The translations under genes were made by a program, and so were the position numbers. Shown here piece by piece: positions 1-5,337 of a DNA stretch of 7,290 nt. The first letter of the stretch is position 1, and each line of letters begins with the position of its first letter. The DNA lies in NCBI GenBank assembly GCA_027451425.1, contig DAIDJH010000085.1:1-7290 (forward strand), given 5' to 3'. The notes below the pieces were generated by a model that was not told the DNA's origin, searched no databases, and saw only the letters and a program-made list of their open reading frames with translations. This DNA comes from Bdellovibrionales bacterium. Lineage in GTDB: Bacteria > Bdellovibrionota > Bdellovibrionia > Bdellovibrionales > UBA1609.

Positions 1-246
1 ACGATTGCTTCGAATCAGATGGACACGACAGGCTATGGCGGCGCAAACGCCTACTACACACTTCAAACGGGTTGCACTTACAATATGTCACAAGACGGTT
101 ATGCCGGCTCACCGACCGCTCCCAATGCTTGCAATGGCGGAGTGATCAATTTTATAACCCCGGTGGCCCCTGGCAAATCGACCTACTTCGGCCTCGAAAA
201 TGCATTGAGCTCAGCAACGGCCTGCCTATCCACGCAAGTGAACTAA
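1..246 (+). CDS. C-terminal fragment of an unrecognised, possibly exported protein (5' end outside window)
   Basis: The frame is open from base 1 to a TAA at 244-246, giving 81 residues. An internal ATG at 19 exists, but it has no convincing ribosome binding site and the frame continues upstream of it, so this is most likely the tail of a longer gene. The fragment is rich in Gly, Ala, Ser, Thr and Asn, has few charged residues, and carries three cysteines (in the contexts TGCTY, NACNG and TACLS), a composition that fits an extracellular or surface protein. I recognise no family. Its stop lies 19 bp from the stop of the convergent Cys-rich gene, and I see no terminator hairpin between them. 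Confidence that it is coding is moderate, because it rests on the composition and the open frame only. Confidence 0.55.
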   Translation, partial: TIASNQMDTTGYGGANAYYTLQTGCTYNMSQDGYAGSPTAPNACNGGVINFITPVAPGKSTYFGLENALSSATACLSTQVN

Positions 247-265
247 CTGACCGCCTGACTGGTAT

Positions 266-811
266 TTATGGAGCCAATCCAGCGCTACACAAAGTTTGCC
301 CATTTGGCAGACAAACCTTGGCCCGCGGTACGATCGTGGCGGGTGGTATCGTGGCATCCGGGCAAACATCCTTCGCGTACGACCATGCTTCATAGTCGGT
401 TTTCGCGCAGACGGTAAAGTCGTGCACGGTGTTATCTTCAGTTGGACAAAAAACTTGGCAAGTATAACCCGCCGAAACCAGCCCCAAATGATTACACGAA
501 TTCGACGATGACTCACACCGGGCAACTCCCGCCATCATCGAATATCGCACAGCGACTGCGTCGGAACGATTGTTCTTCTGTTGGCACTCGGGATTTAACT
601 GCGCCAACATCTGCGGCGACAAAACGGACATCGCACAATAAGTGACATTGATCTCTTTTAGAACCTCGTGAGTTTTGCTCGATTCGCAAGGTACTGAGCA
701 CCACCAAACTGCACGAAAAAGCCCATCGCACCAAGCCGTCATTGAAAATAAAAAACATGCGAGAAATAAAAACGAATATACCGTGAAAGCCGAAGTCACA
801 CGCGAACCCAT
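266..811 (-). CDS. Exported Cys-rich protein with two copies of a four-cysteine module
   Basis: This is a 181-residue protein of no family I can name. I chose the ATG at 809-811 because A-G7 lies three bases upstream and the protein then opens directly with a signal sequence (hydrophobic run at about residues 8-27, TVYSFLFLACFLFSM). A longer reading from a TTG at 877 only adds a basic, non-signal stretch. Cleavage is plausible near residue 28 (AWC before DG); no good lipobox is present. The predicted mature part has 12 cysteines, an even number that suits disulfide bonding outside the cytoplasm. Two segments share one layout: C38-x3-C42-x16-C59-x16-C76 and C118-x3-C122-x12-C135-x14-C150. Both have Val midway between the first two cysteines and Ala right after the third. 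It lies 99 bp downstream of nudC on the same strand, so it could be the last gene of that transcript or have its own promoter. Its function is unknown. Confidence 0.75.
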   Translation of the reverse strand: MGSRVTSAFTVYSFLFLACFLFSMTAWCDGLFRAVWWCSVPCESSKTHEVLKEINVTYCAMSVLSPQMLAQLNPECQQKNNRSDAVAVRYSMMAGVARCESSSNSCNHLGLVSAGYTCQVFCPTEDNTVHDFTVCAKTDYEAWSYAKDVCPDATIPPATIVPRAKVCLPNGQTLCSAGLAP

Positions 812-822
812 ATACCCCCCCT
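812..822 (-). promoter_or_regulatory. Ribosome binding site made of a G7 tract (decides the start of the Cys-rich gene)
   Basis: Read on the minus strand, the bases before the ATG are A, seven G, then TAT. Five consecutive G can pair with the 16S anti-Shine-Dalgarno core CCUCC with one G-U wobble. The position favours the ATG at 811 over the upstream TTG. The homopolymer itself is unusual; the same arrangement precedes the BNR gene at 5338. Confidence 0.6.
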
Positions 823-910
823 GCGTTTTGTACAGACTATGCCTTGGACGAATACTACAGCTCCTAACAATCCTCAATAACCAAATGGCCGAGATTAAAA
901 TGAACCCGCG

Positions 911-1738
911 CTAGATCGGCATCTGCGCAACAGCATAGTCGATTATTTGTCTGGAAATACTGATTGACGGAGGCAATTCAGGCAAGCAATGACCGTCAAA
1001 CCAAGCGGCATCTGTCAGTTCACTTCTGTTGATTTTTATTTCGCCACTTTGCCACTCACCAATGAAGCCGACCATGAGCTGAGACGGAAAAGGCCACGGC
1101 TGACTGCCGAAATAATGAATCGCGCCAACGTGCAAGCCGACTTCTTCTAGCACTTCACGACGAAAGGCTTCTTCTAGAGTCTCACCGGCCTCAACAAAAC
1201 CTGCGATGCAACTGTAGAATTTGCGCGGGGCAAGGCCCTTTGCGAGCAAGATTTGGCTCTGCCGCCCTAATCGTTTTTTTAAAATCACACCGATGACAGC
1301 AGGAGAAATAGTCGGATAGTAATTCTTCGAGCAAACACTACAAATCTTAGCGAATTCTTCTGAGCTCAACTTGAGATGAAGCCCGCAGCTCGCACAAAAT
1401 TTTGTTTGCGAAAACCACTGAATCAACTGCAGGCCACGCAAAAATTCAGGCAAAGCGTCTTGTGCCAAATCAAGCGCTCCACGACTTGTCACACGAGAAA
1501 ATCGCGCATCGTCTATTTCTAGGTTACGAAGCTCCATAAAATAAATCTGACCGACCTGCAAAAGTTCCGTTTCAAAACTTTTGCCGAGCTTATCATTTAA
1601 AAGAAATTCTCCAACCAATGGGAGTCGTCTCGCGCTTGAATCGACAAGAATTTCGCCACCCACCATCAAAGCTACTGGCCACTCTGCATGGAGAAGGCTC
1701 ATTTCACGCGGTAAACTTAAAATTCGAGTGGAATTCAT
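911..1738 (-). CDS. nudC: NudC-type NAD(H) pyrophosphatase / NAD-RNA decapping Nudix hydrolase
   Basis: The predicted protein has 275 residues (E. coli NudC has 257). The family cleaves NADH and NAD+ to NMN(H) and AMP, and E. coli NudC also removes NAD caps from RNA, in the cytoplasm. Visible parts in order: a divergent N-terminal domain (about 1-110); a zinc ribbon with C115-x2-C118 and C133-x2-C136; a complete Nudix box at 180-202 reading G-x5-E-x7-REVLEEVGL, with the metal-binding glutamates E195, E198 and E199; and the NudC signature SQPWPFP at 212-218. The two residues after that signature read Ser-Gln, where E. coli has Gln-Ser. The ATG at 1738 is preceded by GAGGTGA with a 7-base spacer; an in-frame ATG at 1756 has no ribosome binding site, so it was not used. 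The gene lies 81 bp downstream of the DUF423 gene on the same strand. Family assignment is firm; which physiological substrate matters most is not visible. Confidence 0.95.
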   Translation of the reverse strand: MNSTRILSLPREMSLLHAEWPVALMVGGEILVDSSARRLPLVGEFLLNDKLGKSFETELLQVGQIYFMELRNLEIDDARFSRVTSRGALDLAQDALPEFLRGLQLIQWFSQTKFCASCGLHLKLSSEEFAKICSVCSKNYYPTISPAVIGVILKKRLGRQSQILLAKGLAPRKFYSCIAGFVEAGETLEEAFRREVLEEVGLHVGAIHYFGSQPWPFPSQLMVGFIGEWQSGEIKINRSELTDAAWFDGHCLPELPPSISISRQIIDYAVAQMPI

Positions 1739-1819
1739 AAATTGCTCACCTCGCATTTTACGGCAGCCAAAAAGCTTTTCACTTGGGCCAAGACTCCACT
1801 GGCCATTTTGCAGACCCGC

Positions 1820-2206
1820 TCAACTGCGCAGAATTCCGATCGTATAGAAAATCCAAGCCACAATCAGTGACAATCCCCCGAGCGGGGTTGCAAAACCGAC
1901 CACGACGGGCGCACCGAAAGTCAGCCAGTAGATACTCCCCGAAAACAACACAATGCCCACAACAACTAGCCATGCCGACCACCTCACAAGACGAGACTCG
2001 ACGATGCAGGATGTGAGTCCAATGACGAATAGACCGAGCGTATTGTAAAATTGGTAGCGCACTCCCGTATCGAAAATGTCGATTGCGTTCGCCGACAAAC
2101 GCGACGGAAGGGCATGCGCGGCTAAGGCACCAAGAATAGTGGCAAGCGCGAAGAGCAAACCCGCCACTGCAAGAATTCGCTTTTGATGTCCAAGAGGTCT
2201 ATTCAT
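1820..2206 (-). CDS. DUF423 (YgdD-type) small inner-membrane protein
   Basis: The predicted protein has 128 residues, close to the 131 of E. coli YgdD. The family signatures are visible: LGALAAHAL at 25-33 at the end of the first membrane segment, TGVRYQFYNTLGL at 47-59, FSGSIYWL at 88-95 and TPLGG at 107-111. Four hydrophobic segments (about 10-30, 53-68, 76-97 and 102-125) make it a four-helix membrane protein. The biochemical role of DUF423 proteins is not established, and nothing here adds to it. The ribosome binding site is weak. It is the first of three same-strand genes, with nudC 81 bp downstream and no terminator between them, so co-transcription is likely. A short hairpin of 5 bp (1786-1790 with 1800-1804) lies in the gap but lacks a T tract. 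Confidence 0.9.
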   Translation of the reverse strand: MNRPLGHQKRILAVAGLLFALATILGALAAHALPSRLSANAIDIFDTGVRYQFYNTLGLFVIGLTSCIVESRLVRWSAWLVVVGIVLFSGSIYWLTFGAPVVVGFATPLGGLSLIVAWIFYTIGILRS

Positions 2207-2486
2207 AAGAATAACTTCAACCTATTTCATGGTCGGATCGGCGCCGGTAGCGCAATAAGATAAACAGGATTCCAATCCGGATTTCAAGGCTTAAGTTTAC
2301 TACCGCCGAGTTAGGCGAAATCACCGCGGCCAGCGTATTCGCCTTTTCTCGGGAGTAACGTTTTTCGGCTCGATGTCTAGTTGTTAGACAAAATTTCTTG
2401 TGTGACGTTTGCTCAATAATTACATTTTCGGCAATGGTATTCATCGCTTACTGGTCATCTGAAATCGGCATAAATCTTGTACTTAG
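2207..2486. other. Divergent intergenic region, no convincing gene
   Basis: This 280-bp gap between DUF423 (-) and the lipoprotein gene (+) must hold both promoters. It contains a perfect 17-bp dyad at 2374-2390 and a 10-bp palindrome AATCCGGATT at 2274-2283. I could not find a -35/-10 pair of reasonable quality for either gene. A 75-codon minus-strand frame (2444-2217) fills much of it, but its composition looks random, it has no good ribosome binding site and no domain, so I do not call it a gene. Confidence 0.6.
2374..2390. promoter_or_regulatory. Perfect 17-bp inverted repeat, candidate operator
   Basis: TGTCTA-GTTGT-TAGACA has two perfect 6-bp arms around a 5-bp spacer. It contains T-N11-A (T2376 to A2388), the core pattern bound by LysR-type regulators. 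It sits in the divergent gap about 100 bp upstream of the lipoprotein start and about 170 bp upstream of DUF423. The symmetry is seen directly; binding by any regulator is inference. It could also form a short RNA hairpin, but no T tract follows the stem closely enough for a terminator. Confidence 0.35.
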
Positions 2487-2915
2487 ATGAAAAGTATGAA
2501 AACACTTATCTACGCAACGATTAGTATGATGGCGGTCGCGGTCCTTGCAGGCTGCGGTTCGAAGAGCAATAACAATTCGTATCCCTATAATAACCCGTAT
2601 GGATACAATCAATATGGTGGCGGCAGTTGCCTACCCACGGGAGTCCCCGTATCGCAAGCCCTCTGCCAACAATACGGATACTCTTTTAATGGCAGTACAT
2701 GTGTAAGCCCACAAGGCCAAGTGATAACTCCCGGCAGTTGCACCACCGGAAGTTACTACGGTAACGGTTACACCGGTGGTTACGGTAACGGTTACACAGG
2801 TGGTTATGGCAACTATGGCGGTTACCCAGGTTACACTGGATATTCGGGCTACTACTATGGCTCAACTACGCCATATGGATACCCCACTTACATCCCAACA
2901 ATGCCGATATACTAA
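2487..2915 (+). CDS. Small Tyr/Gly/Asn-rich lipoprotein with internal repeats
   Basis: The predicted protein has 142 residues. Residues 1-22 form a lipoprotein signal peptide ending in the lipobox L20-A21-G22-C23, so the mature protein should be lipid-anchored at C23. Residue +2 is Gly and not Asp, which in enterobacteria favours transport to the outer membrane. The mature part has a Tyr/Asn/Pro/Gly stretch (24-46), then four nearly evenly spaced cysteines (C48, C60, C72, C85) that could form two disulfides, then a Gly/Tyr-rich tail (86-142) built on YGNGYTGG-like units. The tail lacks charged residues. The start could equally be Met4 (ATG at 2496); neither ATG has a clear ribosome binding site. 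The stop codon overlaps that of the convergent YceI gene by 4 bp. I do not recognise a family; the composition suggests a surface, adhesive or envelope-associated role, but this is a guess. Confidence 0.88.
   Translation: MKSMKTLIYATISMMAVAVLAGCGSKSNNNSYPYNNPYGYNQYGGGSCLPTGVPVSQALCQQYGYSFNGSTCVSPQGQVITPGSCTTGSYYGNGYTGGYGNGYTGGYGNYGGYPGYTGYSGYYYGSTTPYGYPTYIPTMPIY
2757..2804 (+). repeat. Two tandem 24-bp repeats within the lipoprotein gene
   Basis: Units 2757-2780 and 2781-2804 differ at one base (ACC versus ACA for the Thr codon) and each encodes YGNGYTGG. Degenerate continuations (YGNYGG, YPGYTGYSGYYYG) follow to about 2860. The near identity at DNA level suggests a recent duplication and a site where copy number may vary between strains. 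Confidence 0.85.
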
Positions 2916-3439
2916 ACCTGCTTAACAAACTGCACGTCGAGAGAAATATTAATATCGTCGCCAACAAGAACGCCGCCGGTCTCGAGAGCTGCGTTCCAAG
3001 TTAAACCGAAATCTTTGCGTTTGATCTTGGTGGTGCCTGAAACGGCCATCTTGATATTACCCCACGGGTCTTTAACCTCTTCACTTGGACTTTCCATTTC
3101 TAATACGACTTGCTTTGAAACACCATGGATCGTCAGATCGCCAATCACCTTGAAACCACTCCCCGACTTTTCAAGCTTATGCGATTTAAAGGTAATCGAG
3201 GGGTATTTTTCGACGTCGAAGAAATCCGCGATTTTAAGGTGAGCATCGCGCTTTTCTTCTCTGGTGTTAATGCTGCTCGCTTCAATCTGAACATCAATGT
3301 TGAACTTGCTGGGATTCGCCGGATCGTAGCTCAGCTTGCCGCTCAGTTTTTCAAAACCACCGTGGACTTTCGCAATCATCATGTGCTTGACGCTAAAAGA
3401 TGCGCTCGAGTGGGATGGATCAATTTGGTATGTGTTCAT
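2912..3439 (-). CDS. YceI-family lipid-binding-like protein, cytoplasmic form
   Basis: The predicted protein has 175 residues and matches the YceI family, lipocalin-like beta barrels that in some members bind polyisoprenoids. Family landmarks are DPSHSSASFSVKHMMIAKV (7-25) followed by HGGF (26-29), RDAHLKIADFFDVEKYPSI (64-82), GDLTIHGVSKQVVL (100-113), RKDFGLTWN (141-149) and the closing strand VGDDINISLDVQF (159-171). I chose the ATG at 3439 because a strong AAGGAGGT (3444-3451) lies just upstream; an extension to 3493 adds 18 unlike residues and no signal peptide. Without a signal peptide the protein should be cytoplasmic, unlike periplasmic E. coli YceI. It is divergent from the LysR gene (111 bp apart), which is a typical arrangement for a LysR target. 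Its stop overlaps that of the lipoprotein gene. The ligand cannot be read from the sequence. Confidence 0.94.
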   Translation of the reverse strand: MNTYQIDPSHSSASFSVKHMMIAKVHGGFEKLSGKLSYDPANPSKFNIDVQIEASSINTREEKRDAHLKIADFFDVEKYPSITFKSHKLEKSGSGFKVIGDLTIHGVSKQVVLEMESPSEEVKDPWGNIKMAVSGTTKIKRKDFGLTWNAALETGGVLVGDDINISLDVQFVKQV

Positions 3440-3443
3440 ATGG

Positions 3444-3451
3444 ACCTCCTT
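3444..3451 (-). promoter_or_regulatory. Strong ribosome binding site that fixes the YceI start
   Basis: AAGGAGGT on the minus strand is an almost full match to the anti-Shine-Dalgarno sequence, four bases before the ATG at 3439. It rules out the longer in-frame start at 3493. Confidence 0.85.
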
Positions 3452-3514
3452 GGAGTTGGTTGCTGTTTCATTCAATGTATCGGTATTTTTCATTTTTTAT
3501 TAGATGGATAAATG

Positions 3515-3543
3515 TAGAAATACTTTTCATTGTATTGCATAAT
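3515..3543 (+). promoter_or_regulatory. Candidate promoter of the LysR gene with an inverted repeat between -35 and -10
   Basis: TAGAAA (3515-3520, 4 of 6 matches to TTGACA) and CATAAT (3538-3543, 5 of 6 matches to TATAAT) are 17 bp apart. The expected transcription start is at about 3550-3551, that is, at the A of the LysR ATG, which would give a leaderless message and fits the absence of a ribosome binding site. The inverted repeat AATAC-N8-GTATT (3519-3536) overlaps the end of the -35 and the spacer, a position suited to autorepression. The promoter call rests on consensus matching by eye. Confidence 0.4.
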
Positions 3544-3550
3544 AATAACC

Positions 3551-4453
3551 ATGGACCTCAATGAAATCGCCGTATTCATCAAGGTTGTACAGGTTGGTAG
3601 CTTCAGCGCTGCGGCAAAGCAATTGGGTATGCCCAACTCCACCGTCAGCAGTAAAATATCGTCGCTGGAAAAACGCCTTGGCACCACATTGATTCGGCGA
3701 ACCACCCGCCGCCTAAGTGTAACCGCCGCTGGGGATGCTTATTTTAAAAAGTGCCTGAATGGCTTGGAAGAAATCAAATCCGGCGAAGATGAAATCGCCG
3801 CCATTCAGGATGAACCCTCGGGCCTGTTGCGAATAACCGCGCCAGTGGAATTGGGATCGAGTGTCCTACCATCAATTGTTGCCGCCTACTCACAGCGCTA
3901 TCGAAAAGTTTCCGTAGAAGTCATCTTGACCGACCGGCGAATTGAGTTACTCGCAGAAAACGTGGACCTCGCCCTTCGCGCGGGCCATATGAAAGACTCC
4001 ACCCTTATCGTGAAAAAACTGGGAGAAGGGACCTTCGCTCCATTCGCATCACCCAAATATCTCAAGCGCTCAGGTAAGATCTCGCATCCACGCGAGTTGC
4101 GAAAGCACGAATGTCTGCACTTCACGCCTCGCGGTGCCGAAACATGGCAGTTGGTCGGCCCGCATGGCACGCTTCACGTTTCTGTACCTGGCCGAATTGT
4201 CATCAATGACCTCAATATGATCAAAAGTTTAACTGTAGCAGGAATGGGCATTGCGTTGTTGCCGCCGTTTTTCTGTCGAAATGAATTGGCCTCAAATAAA
4301 CTCGTCCCCGTCCTGCCGGGATGGGCAACTGCTGCATCCCCGATTCATTTCGTATACCCCGCCCAAAAATTTGTAAGCGCAAAATTGAGCGCCTTTATTG
4401 CCCTTGCGACGGATCCAATACGCGAAGCGCTAGCAATCAAGATCCCAATTTGA
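3551..4453 (+). CDS. LysR-type transcriptional regulator
   Basis: The predicted protein has 300 residues, the usual length of the family. Residues 1-60 are the winged helix-turn-helix DNA-binding domain (the FSAAAKQLGMPNSTVSSKIS segment, then LEKRLGTTLIRRTTRRLSVT), and GLLRITAP at 91-98 opens the effector-binding domain, which runs to about 290. The N terminus (MDLNEIAVFIKVVQVGSFS) is of the CrgA/DsdC-like style common in proteobacteria. I chose the ATG at 3551; an upstream TTG at 3530 adds seven residues not found in the family. No ribosome binding site is seen and the transcript may be leaderless. The gene is divergent from yceI and 60 bp upstream of a TauE/SafE permease gene. Likely targets are itself, the YceI gene and the permease gene; the effector is unknown. 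Confidence 0.95.
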   Translation: MDLNEIAVFIKVVQVGSFSAAAKQLGMPNSTVSSKISSLEKRLGTTLIRRTTRRLSVTAAGDAYFKKCLNGLEEIKSGEDEIAAIQDEPSGLLRITAPVELGSSVLPSIVAAYSQRYRKVSVEVILTDRRIELLAENVDLALRAGHMKDSTLIVKKLGEGTFAPFASPKYLKRSGKISHPRELRKHECLHFTPRGAETWQLVGPHGTLHVSVPGRIVINDLNMIKSLTVAGMGIALLPPFFCRNELASNKLVPVLPGWATAASPIHFVYPAQKFVSAKLSAFIALATDPIREALAIKIPI

Positions 4454-4500
4454 TAAATCTCCCAAACTTGTTACAGAAAAAATATGCAGCAGCTTTAATC

Positions 4501-4506
4501 TGAGGA
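4501..4506 (+). promoter_or_regulatory. Ribosome binding site of the TauE/SafE gene
   Basis: TGAGGA lies seven bases before the ATG at 4514 and supports that start. The 60-bp gap after the LysR gene holds no terminator, so read-through from LysR is likely. Confidence 0.7.
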
Positions 4507-4513
4507 CTTAAAA

Positions 4514-5260
4514 ATGTTCACGCCTGCAGTTGTCGAAATTTCCGCCATCGCCGCCATCGTTTTAATTGCGACAACATTTCGTACAACGTTTGGTTTTGGC
4601 GAAGCTTTGATTTCCGTACCGCTGCTGGCATTGTTTTTGCCCGTGCAGGCTGCCGCTCCAATCGCCGTATTCGCTTCAATAATTGTCGCCGCGACATCGG
4701 TAATTTTGGATTGGCGGCATATCCAGCTTCGGGGCGCAAGCCGTCTGATCGCCTCGACACTTTTTGGCCTGCCAATTGGAATTTTACTTCTGAAAATCGC
4801 CCCAGAGGGAATTATCAAAGGAATTTTGGCCGCTCTTCTCATTTTCTTTTCTGGATACTCACTATTGAGCCCAAAGCGATTTTCGTTGGCAGATGATCGA
4901 TTGGCGTGGATCTTCGGTGTTTGCGCGGGAGTGTGTGGCGGTTCTTACGGTATGAACGGCCCACCCCTTGCGATTTATGGATCGCTTCGCCGCTGGCCGC
5001 CAGAGAAATTTCGCGCAACCCTTCAGGCTTATTTCTTAGTCGCAAGCTCTTTAGCTATGTGCGGTTATTGGTTTTCTGGGTTTTGTTCAGCAACAGAAGA
5101 TCACTTTTTTCTGTGGGCATTGGCTCCCACTGTTGGCGGAATTTTGTTGGGGCGTCAAATCGGCCGTCAATCTAGCGAGCGATTTCATCGGCTCTTACAT
5201 ATATTCTTACTTCTAATCGCTGTCGGGCTAATCGCCGAAAGCTGTCTGAACTATAAGTGA
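4514..5260 (+). CDS. TauE/SafE-family membrane permease (putative anion exporter)
   Basis: The predicted protein has 248 residues, almost entirely hydrophobic, with about eight membrane segments. The two pseudo-symmetric family signatures are present: FGFGEALISVPLLALFLP at 26-43 in the first half, and GGSYGMNGPPLAIYG at 142-156 in the second half, followed by the conserved KFRATLQAYF (165-174). A hydrophilic loop WRHIQLRG (67-74) lies between the second and third helices. Members of the family export sulfite, sulfoacetate or related organic anions, but many have no known substrate, and none can be assigned here. The preceding gene encodes a LysR-type regulator in the same direction, a common pairing that suggests induction by the transported compound or its precursor. 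Family membership is firm; substrate is open. Confidence 0.92.
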   Translation: MFTPAVVEISAIAAIVLIATTFRTTFGFGEALISVPLLALFLPVQAAAPIAVFASIIVAATSVILDWRHIQLRGASRLIASTLFGLPIGILLLKIAPEGIIKGILAALLIFFSGYSLLSPKRFSLADDRLAWIFGVCAGVCGGSYGMNGPPLAIYGSLRRWPPEKFRATLQAYFLVASSLAMCGYWFSGFCSATEDHFFLWALAPTVGGILLGRQIGRQSSERFHRLLHIFLLLIAVGLIAESCLNYK

Positions 5261-5274
5261 CCGCTAAGTTGACA

Positions 5275-5303
5275 TTGACGTCACCCTACGATCCACTTAT
5301 ATC
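5275..5303 (+). promoter_or_regulatory. Candidate promoter of the BNR protein gene, overlapping a TGACGTCA palindrome
   Basis: TTGACG (5275-5280, 5 of 6 matches) and TATATC (5298-5303, 4 of 6) are 17 bp apart. The -35 overlaps the perfect 8-bp palindrome TGACGTCA (5276-5283), and a second TTGACA begins six bases earlier at 5269. The expected start of transcription is near 5310, leaving a leader of about 28 bases. The match is by eye only. Confidence 0.45.
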
Positions 5304-5319
5304 GTTAAACAGTTAAACA
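5304..5319 (+). repeat. Tandem GTTAAACA x2 at the expected transcription start of the BNR gene
   Basis: Two exact copies of GTTAAACA are adjacent, directly after the candidate -10 and just before the ribosome binding site. They could be a protein binding site at the start of transcription or a chance duplication. Confidence 0.6.
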
Positions 5320-5325
5320 GTATAT

Positions 5326-5337
5326 GAGGGGGGGAGT
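5326..5337 (+). promoter_or_regulatory. Ribosome binding site made of a G7 tract
   Basis: GA, seven G (5328-5334) and AGT precede the ATG at 5338. Like the Cys-rich gene at 811, the arrangement is A-G7-N3-ATG. It supports the chosen start. Confidence 0.65.

Noticed and set aside
72..395. 107-codon plus-strand frame across the end of the left fragment and the Cys-rich gene
   Set aside because: It overlaps two better-supported frames, crosses the convergent gene ends and has no recognisable feature.
891..921. GCCGA / TCGGC inverted repeat near the nudC stop
   Set aside because: The arms are 5 bp with a loop above 20 bases; this can occur by chance.
1786..1804. Inverted repeat GGCCA-N9-TGGCC between DUF423 and nudC
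   Set aside because: The stem has only 5 bp and no T tract follows, so it is not a credible terminator.
2217..2444. 75-codon minus-strand frame ending 10 bp before the DUF423 start
   Set aside because: Random-looking composition, no ribosome binding site, no domain or signal, and it covers a palindrome-containing divergent promoter region.
3125..3511. 128-codon plus-strand frame opposite yceI
   Set aside because: It is the antisense shadow of a firmly identified YceI gene and runs into its promoter region.
4470..4499. Possible promoter TTACAG-N17-TTTAAT ahead of the TauE/SafE gene
   Set aside because: The -35 matches the consensus at only two positions and the -10 is too close to the ribosome binding site to be convincing.
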